Below are positions 24,523 through 32,890 of a stretch of 64,000 nt of DNA, piece after piece (within the stretch, counting starts at the first letter, position 1; each line of letters starts with the position of its first letter). The translations under genes were made by a program, and so were the position numbers. The notes below the pieces were generated by a model. The model did not search any database. It was not told the DNA's origin and was given only the letters and a program-made list of their open reading frames with translations. Source of the DNA: Prevotella sp. P5-50 (lineage in GTDB: Bacteria; Bacteroidota; Bacteroidia; Bacteroidales; Bacteroidaceae); the NCBI RefSeq assembly GCF_002251295.1, contig NZ_NPJA01000053.1, positions 1 through 64,000 on the forward strand, read 5' to 3'.

Positions 24523-25834
24523 CGGCTTCATAACCACCCATTTCGCGGATAGCATTCTTCAACATGGTGTATTGCTGGTAGAGGTTGTTGACAGCCTCTT
24601 CGCCCTGAGTGTAGTCGTGCATAGGTGCTTTGAGGAAGAAACTCAGGAAGCGCTGGATGCCGAAGCGTCCTGCACGTGCAGCCAGGTCACTCAACAGAGT
24701 GAGGTCGAGCAACAGTGGAGCGGCGAGGATAGAGTCGCGGCAGAGGAAGTTGATCTTGATCTGCATGGGGTATCCCATCCATCCAAAGATGTCGATGTTG
24801 TCCCATCCTTCCTTGTTGTCGTTGCGGGGAGGATAGTAGTTGATACGTACTTTGTGGTAGTATTGAGTATCCTCATCGTTGCCGTGGCCGTAGAGGTCGG
24901 GCTGTACGTCTGGCTTCAGAATGGTCTCAAGAGTAGAGAGCTTGCTGACTTCCTTGGTGTGGAAGTTTGCGGGTTCGTCGAGTACGAGACCGTCGCGGTT
25001 GCCGAGGATGTTGGTAGAGAACCATCCGTTCAGACCGAGGCAACGTGTGCCGATGATAGGAGCGAAGCCTGACTTAACAAGTGTCTGACCTGTTTTGAAG
25101 TCTTTACCTGCGATAGGCATCTTGGTCTTTTCGGCGAGTTCCCACATGGCGGGAATATCTACGGTGGTGTTTGGAGCGCCCATGATGAAGGGTGCACCTT
25201 CGGTGAGGGCTGCGTAAGCATAGCACATAGATGGTGCGATGTGCTCGCGGTCGTCGGCCTTCATAGCTTCTTCGAGTGCTGCGAGTGTGCCGTGGATTTT
25301 CTCGTCAACGGGTACGTAGATTTCGGTAGAGGCAGCCCAGATAACAACGATGCGTGCGCAGCCGTTCTTTGCTTTGAAGTCGCGGATGTCCTGACGCAGG
25401 GCTTCAACCATTTCCCAACGTGTTTTGCAGTCTTTCACGTTGTCGCCATCCAGACGCTTAGCGTAGTTTTTGTCGAAAGCGGCCTTCATAGGAACGATCT
25501 TTTCCAGTTCGTCGCGTACGGGCTCGATATCTTTCTCTTTCAGAACTTCAGCGTACATGGCAGCCTGATAGGCATTCTGGGGGTAAACATCCCATGTACC
25601 GAACACGATGTCGTTCAGATCGGCGAGGGGAACGATATCCTTGTAGTGCAGATACTTCTTGTCTGTGCCACGGCCGATACGAATTTTGTCATACTGCGTC
25701 ATGGAGCCGACAGGTTTGGTCAGTCCCTTGCGAGTCATGAGTACACCAGTCATGAATGTAGTGGCAACGGCGCCGCAGCCAACTACCATAATTCCCAATT
25801 TGCCTTCAGCAGGCTTAACATTAGTTTGTTTCAT
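24506..25834 (-). CDS. ino1: myo-inositol-phosphate synthase
   Basis: A 442-residue inositol-3-phosphate synthase. It converts glucose-6-phosphate to inositol-phosphate using tightly bound NAD. The N-terminal LGIMVVGCGAVATTFMTGV binds NAD; VIWAASTEIY and GAPNTTVDIPA line the pocket; GKDFKTGQTLVKSG carries the catalytic lysines; and LGLNGWFSTNILGNRDG is a strong family signature. It lies 12 bases after the HAD gene and overlaps the DUF5686 gene by 17 bases. With the CDP-alcohol transferase and nucleotidyltransferase nearby it implies that inositol goes into lipids, as described for Bacteroides thetaiotaomicron. Confidence 0.95.
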   Translation of the reverse strand: MKQTNVKPAEGKLGIMVVGCGAVATTFMTGVLMTRKGLTKPVGSMTQYDKIRIGRGTDKKYLHYKDIVPLADLNDIVFGTWDVYPQNAYQAAMYAEVLKEKDIEPVRDELEKIVPMKAAFDKNYAKRLDGDNVKDCKTRWEMVEALRQDIRDFKAKNGCARIVVIWAASTEIYVPVDEKIHGTLAALEEAMKADDREHIAPSMCYAYAALTEGAPFIMGAPNTTVDIPAMWELAEKTKMPIAGKDFKTGQTLVKSGFAPIIGTRCLGLNGWFSTNILGNRDGLVLDEPANFHTKEVSKLSTLETILKPDVQPDLYGHGNDEDTQYYHKVRINYYPPRNDNKEGWDNIDIFGWMGYPMQIKINFLCRDSILAAPLLLDLTLLSDLAARAGRFGIQRFLSFFLKAPMHDYTQGEEAVNNLYQQYTMLKNAIREMGGYEADEEID

Positions 25835-25846
25835 TACACTTAGTTT

Positions 25847-26545
25847 TTAATATATGTATTTTATATTATTGTTGTCTAACAGTTCTGTGAGATTGTCGAT
25901 AGCGAGATTGGCCTGTGATTCATCTACTGGGTCATCAGTCCATTGTTCGCCTCGTATCCATACGGTATTGCATCCTGCCCGATGGGCGGGGATGATGTCT
26001 TTGTCGATGCTGTCGCCTACTACGGTTACTTCGTCGGCTTTCATGCCGAGGGCTTCTACTCCGAGTTGGAAGATGCGTGGGTCCGGTTTGCGTACGCCGA
26101 CCACCGCCGACTCTATGATATGGTCGAAGATGCCATCGAATCCGAATTCGCGGAGTACGGTTGAGATGTTGCCGTAGAAGTTGCTCACCAGTACCATGGG
26201 CACTCGCTCTTTGAGTTGCAGGAGTACTGCACGACTTTCTGCGGTGTGTCTGCACACCTCGGTATAAAGCAGGTCGAGTACTTGGTCGTGGTAGTTCAGA
26301 CAGTCGAGATATTCCATCTCGATGTGCAGCTTAGAGTCGAGGGTTTGACGGAATGTGTAGTCTGGCTGTATGATAGGATTCTTGGCCAATGTCCGCTCGC
26401 CGTGCACGTATGCATCGCGAAAGCGGGCTTCGGTCACGGGTACGCCTGCCTGTTGGTAGGTGTGCCACAGTACTTTTCCCCAATGGCAGCCTCCGGTGTC
26501 GAGTGTTCCGCCATAGTCGAAAATATAGCCTTTCGTCTTAAGCAT
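25847..26545 (-). CDS. HAD-superfamily hydrolase with altered motif I
   Basis: A 232-residue HAD protein with C1-type cap. Motif I is DYGGTLD: the nucleophile Asp is present, but the second Asp of the usual DxDxT is Gly. Motif II is VSNFYGN, motif III has the Lys of VRKPDPRIF, and motif IV is VVGDSIDKDI. In the inositol locus it could be the phosphatase that removes the phosphate of phosphatidylinositol-phosphate or of inositol-phosphate, but the missing acid/base Asp makes ordinary phosphatase activity uncertain. ATG 26545 is preferred because it overlaps the upstream stop as ATGCTTAA. The frame is open to ATG 26563. Confidence 0.85.
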   Translation of the reverse strand: MLKTKGYIFDYGGTLDTGGCHWGKVLWHTYQQAGVPVTEARFRDAYVHGERTLAKNPIIQPDYTFRQTLDSKLHIEMEYLDCLNYHDQVLDLLYTEVCRHTAESRAVLLQLKERVPMVLVSNFYGNISTVLREFGFDGIFDHIIESAVVGVRKPDPRIFQLGVEALGMKADEVTVVGDSIDKDIIPAHRAGCNTVWIRGEQWTDDPVDESQANLAIDNLTELLDNNNIKYIY

Positions 26546-27395
26546 GTTTGTCAGTTCTGTCATTTCCTTTTTTTATTGTTTGCAGTCCTGCCTTCTGAAC
26601 GATGTGTTCTGCAATGGCTTGGGCTGCTTCGGTCCGGCATCTTGAGAAACTGGGCCAGTCGTTGAAGTCTATCAATACGGGGGTTCCGTCTGGCTGTATG
26701 ATGCAGTCACCTCCGTAGATGCCTGTCTGCAGTAGTGTTGCGGCTTGGTTGGCCATCTGCTGCAATTGTTTTTTGTCAAACGGATAGTGGGCGGGCTTGC
26801 CGTTGCGCTGTTCGTCGCCGAATTTGCTTTGCCCATCATCGCCTGGATAGTAGTAGCAGAAAAAGTCTGTATCGGTGACACCGTAAAACTTCACAAGGTC
26901 TCCGGTGATGTGTGCCCGTATGTCAATTTCCGTTATCCCCTTGGCTTTCATCTCATTTGCCGTGGTCATGGCGCTTTCGTAGTCTGGGCGGAACAGTACA
27001 TCCGCTGATGTCTGTGCCGAAGCATCGCCTCGTTTGACCCAATAACCGTTGTTGCCTTTATGCGGTGCAACATTTATTCCGGCGCTTTCCAGCATCTTCA
27101 TTTGTTGGTAGCGCTGACAGCAGGTGATAATGCCTTCCGGACTGTTGATGACGATGGCGCCTTGCTGTTGCTTTCTTTTAAGCTCTTGCAGCACCGTTTC
27201 GTCGCGTCCCATGGTCACATACACCTCTGCTTGAGGAAGCGGTTTTTCTTTCTCGTCTTCCGAATATGTTGCTATACGAAGCCCTTTGTCGAGCAATCTG
27301 CAACCGACTTCATGTAATATGGCCGTGTCCTTCTCTACGCTGTTGGGCGAATACCGATGGGCCCGGCTTATCATGACTATTTGACTGTCGTACAT
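26538..27395 (-). CDS. ATP-grasp-like protein, first gene of the inositol-phosphate synthase operon
   Basis: A 285-residue protein resembling ATP-grasp ligases. The C-terminal IYGGDCIIQPDGTPVLIDFN looks like the metal/ATP-binding strand-loop of RimK-type enzymes, and DIRAHITGDLVKFYGV precedes it. The N-terminal part (VMISRAHRYSPNSVEKD) is not recognised. The lysine that binds ATP may be in GYWVKRGD. Substrate unknown; the position suggests a role in inositol-lipid head-group modification, which is inference. A -7 box TATCTTTGT lies at 27430-27422 (minus). It overlaps the HAD gene by 8 bases. Confidence 0.7.
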   Translation of the reverse strand: MYDSQIVMISRAHRYSPNSVEKDTAILHEVGCRLLDKGLRIATYSEDEKEKPLPQAEVYVTMGRDETVLQELKRKQQQGAIVINSPEGIITCCQRYQQMKMLESAGINVAPHKGNNGYWVKRGDASAQTSADVLFRPDYESAMTTANEMKAKGITEIDIRAHITGDLVKFYGVTDTDFFCYYYPGDDGQSKFGDEQRNGKPAHYPFDKKQLQQMANQAATLLQTGIYGGDCIIQPDGTPVLIDFNDWPSFSRCRTEAAQAIAEHIVQKAGLQTIKKGNDRTDKHA

Positions 27396-27731
27396 ATTTT
27401 ATATTACGCATTAAAAAGCATACAAAGATACTCCTTATTATTCAAATATAGAAAACTTTTGAACATTTTTTTGTTTTCTACGTAAAGTTTTGCCTTTTTT
27501 ATTTATTTTCTTACAAAATAATGGCGATTATTGCCGTTTGTTGGCAAATAAACGGGGGCTGGCTGCAAAAAGGACGTGATGATGGATTTCGGAGTCTTGT
27601 TGCGTAGGGAAATACGATTTTGGAATCGGTTTGAAAATGTTCCGAAGCTATTCAGAAACCATCCCGGAGGCATCCCGACGGCATCCCGAAGGGTGGCGGT
27701 AAGCATGTCAAGGCGATATGATGTCTCCAAT
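27396..27731. other. intergenic region with an 11-bp repeat block
   Basis: A 336-base spacer between the ATP-grasp gene and the 3' end of the histidine kinase gene. It holds the promoter of the former (27422-27430), an AT-rich stretch to 27560 and the 11-bp units at 27643-27698. No gene was recognised. Confidence 0.6.
27643..27698. repeat. 11-bp tandem repeat CATCCCGAAGG-type
   Basis: Three clear units CATCCCGGAGG, CATCCCGACGG and CATCCCGAAGG, with CG at 27665, 27676 and 27687, and weaker phasing on either side (27643, 27697). The unit is the reverse complement of that at 42631-42662. Confidence 0.75.
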
Positions 27732-28994
27732 TTACTCTTTTCTCTCGTTGAAAAAATCAATCCAGAATATGGAACCTTTGCCCATGACCGATTCTACTCC
27801 AACCTTGGCTTTCAGACTTTTTGCCAAATTGCGGCAGATGCTTAGGCCAATTCCCGTGCCTGGAACAAATTCGTTGACCTTCACGAAGCGTTCGAAAAGA
27901 AGGTCGTTGCATTTGTCAGCAGGAATGCCGATGCCTGTGTCTCTTACCCAAATGCTGATGCGATCGGTTTTCTTTGTGTAGCCCAAACGGATTTCTCCAG
28001 TCTCGGTAAACTTGACTGCGTTGCTGACATATTGATTGATAATTTCCTTTAGGCGGTCGTGGTCGGTTTGTAATAGGTGGTTGTTTGTATTATCAACAAC
28101 AATTGTTAATCCTTTTTCTTTGCATGGTGTGGTGTATTTGTCGGCAATCTCACGCAAGACTTCCACTATGCTGACGTCTGTATTTTCTATAGTTTGGTAG
28201 CTTCCTGCTTCCAGTTTGGAGACGTTCATCATGTCATCGAATAGGCGTAGCAGATGTGCATTATTCTGCTTGATGAGGTCTATCAGATTCTGGCGCTCCT
28301 CATCGCTCTGTGCCAAAGGTAGAATATCGCTAAATCCGACAATGGCGTGGAGAGGTGTGCGTACTTCGTGAGTGATGTTGGCAAGGAATGCTGATTTCAG
28401 TCTGTCGCTCTCTTCGGCGTGGTTGCGAGCTTCGAGTAGTTCTTGTTCCGCCTGCTTGGTGGTGTCTATGCATGTGGTTGCTCCTACTATGGTTAGTGGG
28501 CGCCCGTTCAGATCCCGCTTCTCAATGGTGGCAAACATGGCAGCCCAATACTTTTTTCCTGCTGCATTAGTCATTTGGTATTCCTGATAGGTTTCTTCCT
28601 CGCGTCCTGCCGCAAGGTTGAGAAAGGCGTTGCGAACTGCTTGCACTTGTTCGGTGGCGATGTGTTTGAAAATCTTTTCTACAGGAGTTCCCTTTTGCGG
28701 TATGAAAAGGTCTTTACCTTCACGATAGTCGCTCTCTACGTTGATGGTCATCGAAGGTACGTCAACTCGCCAAGTGGAGAGCTTCATTGCTTTAAGCACC
28801 AAGTCGTATTCAATGTTGCCAACTTCGTCGGACATGGCCTCTACTTGAGTCTTTAATCGTTTGACTCTGCGTGTCAGCACAAACCAAGAAATTGCCAAAA
28901 AAATAATAAGTGGAATGCTTATAATCCATGCAAGAACATCGGCTGTCAGCCATGAACGGATAGATAGAAATATGGTGTCTGTTAGGTTTGTCAT
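27732..28994 (-). CDS. membrane-bound sensor histidine kinase with PAS-like domain
   Basis: A 420-residue kinase. One membrane helix (about residues 19-40), a PAS-like segment (about 70-185), then HisKA with the phospho-acceptor His209 in FLANITHEVRTPLHAI. The ATPase domain has the N-box NQYVSNAVKFT, DTGIGIP and GTGIGLSICRNLA. No receiver domain or adjacent regulator gene is present, so it is an orphan kinase; possible partners include the LuxR-type protein at 18434-19081, though nothing shows this. A -7 box (TAATTTTGC) lies at 29028-29020 on the minus strand, divergent from the next operon. Confidence 0.93.
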   Translation of the reverse strand: MTNLTDTIFLSIRSWLTADVLAWIISIPLIIFLAISWFVLTRRVKRLKTQVEAMSDEVGNIEYDLVLKAMKLSTWRVDVPSMTINVESDYREGKDLFIPQKGTPVEKIFKHIATEQVQAVRNAFLNLAAGREEETYQEYQMTNAAGKKYWAAMFATIEKRDLNGRPLTIVGATTCIDTTKQAEQELLEARNHAEESDRLKSAFLANITHEVRTPLHAIVGFSDILPLAQSDEERQNLIDLIKQNNAHLLRLFDDMMNVSKLEAGSYQTIENTDVSIVEVLREIADKYTTPCKEKGLTIVVDNTNNHLLQTDHDRLKEIINQYVSNAVKFTETGEIRLGYTKKTDRISIWVRDTGIGIPADKCNDLLFERFVKVNEFVPGTGIGLSICRNLAKSLKAKVGVESVMGKGSIFWIDFFNERKE

Positions 28995-29067
28995 ATTGGA
29001 ATTGGCAATATTGCGATGGGCAAAATTACATAAAAGATTTAGAATAATGAAAAAAAACGGGAATTAT

Positions 29068-29098
29068 TTTGCAATTTGCGGCATTTCAGTTAACTTTG
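29068..29098 (+). promoter_or_regulatory. promoter of the RNA methyltransferase operon
   Basis: TTTG at 29068-29071, a 19-base spacer and TAACTTTG at 29091-29098, followed by a 23-base leader to ATG 29122. Confidence 0.75.
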
Positions 29099-29121
29099 CA
29101 CCATATTTATAAATACACATA

Positions 29122-30675
29122 ATGACACAAGAATTTGAACTGATCGCCAAGACCTTTATGGGATTGGAACCCGTCTTGGCGAAGGAATTGACGCAACTGG
29201 GCGCAAACGAAGTGCAAATAGGACGCCGCATGGTGTCCTTTATGGGCGATAAAGAAATGATGTATCGTGCCAATTTTCAGTTGCATACTGCTATCCGTAT
29301 TCTTAAACCCATTAAGCATTTCAAGGCTCTGTCGGCTGATGATGTCTATCGGGAGGTGCAAAAAATCGATTGGTCAGAGTACATCGGCTTAGACAAAACG
29401 TTTGCCGTTGACTCTGTGGTGTTCTCGGAAGAGTTCCGCCATTCTAAGTTTGTGGCCTATAAAGTGAAGGATGCCATTGTTGACCAATTTCGCGAAAAGA
29501 CAGGAAAACGCCCCAATATCTCGGTGGCAAATCCTGATATCCGTCTGAATATCCATATCGCAGAAGACAAATGTACGCTGTCGCTCGATTCAAGTGGTGA
29601 ATCGCTCCATCGTCGCGGCTATCGTCAGGAGTCGGTAGAAGCTCCGCTCAATGAGGTGTTGGCTGCCGGTATGATTCTCATGACAGGATGGCAAGGCGAA
29701 ACCGACTTCATCGATCCTATGTGTGGAAGCGGTACTTTGCTCGTTGAGGCAGCACTCATTGCCCACAATATGGCTCCAGGACTATTCCGTAAGGAGTATG
29801 CTTTTGAAAAATGGCCCGATTTCGATAGCGATCTGTTCGACCGCATCTATAATGACGATTCCAGCGAAAGAGAATTTACTCACCATATCTATGGCTATGA
29901 CGTTGATATCAAGGCAGTCAATACAGCGCGCCTTAATGTGCGTGCTGCTGGACTTCTCAACGATATTACCGTAGAGGAGGCTGATTTCAAAAACTTCACA
30001 CAACCGAAGGAGAAAAGCATTATTGTTACCAATCCGCCATACGGAGAACGCATCTCTACCCCTGACCTGCTTGGCACTTACAAGATGATTGGCGAACGCC
30101 TGAAACATCAATTCCTCAACAACGACGCTTGGATACTCAGCTATCGTGAGGAGTGCTTCGATCAGATCGGTCTTAAGCCAAGCATCAAGATTCCCGTTTA
30201 CAATGGCAGCTTGGAATGTGAGTTCCGCAAATATCAGATATTCGACGGAAAGATGAAAGACTTCCGTGCAGAAGGCGGTACCGTCAAAACCGACGAAGAG
30301 AAACGTCAGATGGCTGAGAAACGCCGCTTCAAGCAGAATCGTGAATTCAAAAAACGACTTGACGAGAAAGAAGAAAACGAAGAGGCAGACATACGCACAT
30401 TCCGATTCCGCTCTTTAGAGAAACGCGAATTTAAAGGCGACCGCCGTGATGACCGCCGTGACGACCGCTTCCAGAAACGTGGCGGACGCAACGACCGCTA
30501 TTCACGTGACGATTGTGGTGATGACCGTTATTCGCGCGATGACCGCAAACCCTATCGCAAGAGCGAGAACCGTGGGGGGCATGAGCGCTTTGACCGAAGT
30601 GGAGGTAAAAAGCAACGCGGCGGTGGACGTGGATTTGACCGTAACAAAAGAAGATTCGAAGATGACAATGATTAA
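29122..30675 (+). CDS. THUMP-domain class I RNA methyltransferase (RlmL N-terminal type) with Arg/Gly/Asp-rich tail
   Basis: A 517-residue enzyme. Residues 1-160 contain a ferredoxin-like/THUMP RNA-binding module. The methyltransferase fold shows DPMCGSGTLLVEAAL (SAM binding) and the catalytic TNPPYGERIS. Homologues methylate N2 of a guanine in 23S rRNA (RlmL/YcbY). From about residue 434 to the end is a highly charged, low-complexity tail made of Arg, Asp, Gly, Lys and Tyr, such as GDRRDDRRDDRFQKRGGRND, likely disordered and RNA-binding. It is the first gene of a six-gene operon and overlaps the next gene by 14 bases. Confidence 0.9.
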   Translation: MTQEFELIAKTFMGLEPVLAKELTQLGANEVQIGRRMVSFMGDKEMMYRANFQLHTAIRILKPIKHFKALSADDVYREVQKIDWSEYIGLDKTFAVDSVVFSEEFRHSKFVAYKVKDAIVDQFREKTGKRPNISVANPDIRLNIHIAEDKCTLSLDSSGESLHRRGYRQESVEAPLNEVLAAGMILMTGWQGETDFIDPMCGSGTLLVEAALIAHNMAPGLFRKEYAFEKWPDFDSDLFDRIYNDDSSEREFTHHIYGYDVDIKAVNTARLNVRAAGLLNDITVEEADFKNFTQPKEKSIIVTNPPYGERISTPDLLGTYKMIGERLKHQFLNNDAWILSYREECFDQIGLKPSIKIPVYNGSLECEFRKYQIFDGKMKDFRAEGGTVKTDEEKRQMAEKRRFKQNREFKKRLDEKEENEEADIRTFRFRSLEKREFKGDRRDDRRDDRFQKRGGRNDRYSRDDCGDDRYSRDDRKPYRKSENRGGHERFDRSGGKKQRGGGRGFDRNKRRFEDDND

Positions 30676-32890
30676 ATATTGTAGTAAGGCGTTGATGGTC
30701 TGCATGACTATGTTGATGACTGTATCTCCAATGAACGCACAGAAGAATTTTACACTTGAGGACCTTAATTTCGGTGGTACAAACTATCGGAATATGGTGC
30801 CGGAGAACCGGTGGACTGCATGGTGGGGAGACCAACTCGTTCGCCTCGATGTGGATGCTTGTTATCTGGTAGATAAAGCTAACGGTAAAGAAAACCGTCT
30901 CTTTGATGTCAGCCAGATTAACCAATGGATAGCACCAACAAAGGATATTAAGGTTCGTACGCTATATAATGCAGAATTTCCATTCGCAGACAAGAGCGTT
31001 GTGGTGATTAGCCAAGGTAGCAAAACCTATATGGTCGATTTCAAAAAACATGCCTTGGTCAGCTCTTTCGAGTTGAAAGACGGTGAAAATCTGTTGGAAA
31101 CCAATGCTCAACAGACAGCCTATGCTTTCTTGAAAGACAACAACCTGTTTGTCTGCAACCATAAGCAACAGACTGTGCAACTCTCAACCGACGGCAGTAG
31201 AGAAGTGGTTTATGGACAGGCTGTGCATCGTGATGAGTTCGGCATCAGTAAAGGAACATTCTGGAGTCCCGATGGAAACAAACTGGCCTTTTATAGAATG
31301 GACCAGTCGATGGTGACCGATTATCCACAAGTGGATATCCCGGAAATCGGTTTCGACCCAGAAGAAAAACGTTCCTGCATCGCCACACTGGCTCCCGACA
31401 AATATCCTATGGCTGGCGAGACTTCACATCAGGTGACTGTAGGTGTGTATGACCTTACTACAGGAAAGACTGTTTATCTCAAGGCTGGCGATCCCACAGA
31501 CCGCTATTTCACCAATGTGGCATGGAGTCCAGACAGCAAAACGGTTTATATGTTTGAATTGAACCGCAAGCAGAACGACTGTCGCCTGGTCGCTTATAGT
31601 GCAGAAACAGGCAATAAAACTGCTGAACTCTATCGAGAAACCGACGAGAAGTATGTGGAACCTCTACATCCCATCGTCTTCTTGCCATGGGATGCTAACT
31701 CATTTATCATGCAGAGTCGTCAGGATGGATATAATCACCTGTACCTTTGTTCACTTGGCAAGCACGGTAGCAGAATGGCCGGCAATACCGAATCACTCGA
31801 AGTCAGTCAACTGACCGCTGGCAAGTGGGAGGTCCTGGAAATGATAGGTTTTAATGCCAAACAGAAGACCATCATCATTGCCAGCAACGAAAAGAGTCCT
31901 ATCCAACAGAATATCTATGCGGTAAGTGTAAAGACCGGCAAACGAACATTATTAGGAAATGGCGAGGGTTGGCATAATGCCAAACTCAGCGGAAGCGGCA
32001 ACTATATCCTCGATAACTATTCTACTCCGACCGTTCCACGTCGTATAGAAATCGTGCAAACCACTAAGGCAAAGGCCGTTTCTTATTTCCAGGCAAAAGA
32101 TCCTTGGATGGGATATTCTATTCCGCAGTTCAGTTGTGGTACCATTAAAGCAGCAGATGGCGTTACCGATCTCTATTACCGTATGGTGAAACCTGCGGAT
32201 TTTGATCCTAACAAGAAATATCCTACTGTAGTATATGTCTATGGAGGACCTCATGCACACAACGTCGATGCACGTTGGCATTATAGTAGCCGTGGATGGG
32301 AAAGCTATATGGCAGGCAAAGGATACATCACCTTTATCCTCGATAACCGCGGAAGTGAACATCGTGGCAAGGATTTCGAACAGGCTACATTCCATCAACT
32401 GGGACAGGAAGAAATGAAAGATCAGATGAAGGGAGTGGAATTCCTAAAGACACTATCTTATGTGGATGCAGACCGAATCGGTGTACACGGATGGAGTTTT
32501 GGTGGATTTATGACCATTTCGTTGATGAGCAATTATCCCGATGTCTTCAAAGTTGGTGTGGCTGGCGGCCCTGTTATCGACTGGCATTGGTACGAAGTGA
32601 TGTATGGCGAACGCTATATGGGAACTCCACAAAGCAATCCGGAAGGTTACAAAAAAACATCATTGCTCTATCAGGCTAAGAATCTCAAAGGAAAACTGCA
32701 AATCATACAGGGACTTAATGATGTGACAGTAGTGCCACAACATTGCCTCACTTTCCTTAAAGCATGTATCGCAGCAGGAACACAGCCCGACTTCTTTGTA
32801 TATCCGGGCGAACCACACAATATGCGGGGACATCAGAGCGTGCATCTGCATGAACGTATTACACAGTATTTTGAAGATTATCTGAAATGA
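30662..32890 (+). CDS. dipeptidyl peptidase IV, S9 family
   Basis: A 742-residue exported serine peptidase (signal peptide ending SPMNAQ). The N-terminal DPPIV beta-propeller spans about 35-470 and the alpha/beta-hydrolase domain about 490-740. The catalytic triad is Ser612 (HGWSFGGF), Asp687 (GLNDVT) and His719 (EPHNMRGH). The usual GWSYGG is GWSFGG here. It releases Xaa-Pro dipeptides in the periplasm or at the surface, fitting amino-acid use by Prevotella. The frame is open further upstream, but that part overlaps the methyltransferase tail and has no signal peptide, so ATG 30662 (or 30668) is the start. It overlaps serB by ATGA. Confidence 0.93.
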   Translation: MTMIKYCSKALMVCMTMLMTVSPMNAQKNFTLEDLNFGGTNYRNMVPENRWTAWWGDQLVRLDVDACYLVDKANGKENRLFDVSQINQWIAPTKDIKVRTLYNAEFPFADKSVVVISQGSKTYMVDFKKHALVSSFELKDGENLLETNAQQTAYAFLKDNNLFVCNHKQQTVQLSTDGSREVVYGQAVHRDEFGISKGTFWSPDGNKLAFYRMDQSMVTDYPQVDIPEIGFDPEEKRSCIATLAPDKYPMAGETSHQVTVGVYDLTTGKTVYLKAGDPTDRYFTNVAWSPDSKTVYMFELNRKQNDCRLVAYSAETGNKTAELYRETDEKYVEPLHPIVFLPWDANSFIMQSRQDGYNHLYLCSLGKHGSRMAGNTESLEVSQLTAGKWEVLEMIGFNAKQKTIIIASNEKSPIQQNIYAVSVKTGKRTLLGNGEGWHNAKLSGSGNYILDNYSTPTVPRRIEIVQTTKAKAVSYFQAKDPWMGYSIPQFSCGTIKAADGVTDLYYRMVKPADFDPNKKYPTVVYVYGGPHAHNVDARWHYSSRGWESYMAGKGYITFILDNRGSEHRGKDFEQATFHQLGQEEMKDQMKGVEFLKTLSYVDADRIGVHGWSFGGFMTISLMSNYPDVFKVGVAGGPVIDWHWYEVMYGERYMGTPQSNPEGYKKTSLLYQAKNLKGKLQIIQGLNDVTVVPQHCLTFLKACIAAGTQPDFFVYPGEPHNMRGHQSVHLHERITQYFEDYLK

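Noticed and set aside
30446..30661. Upstream extension of the dipeptidyl peptidase gene to ATG 30446
   Set aside because: That stretch is the out-of-frame reading of the methyltransferase tail; a proper signal peptide starts at ATG 30662 or 30668.
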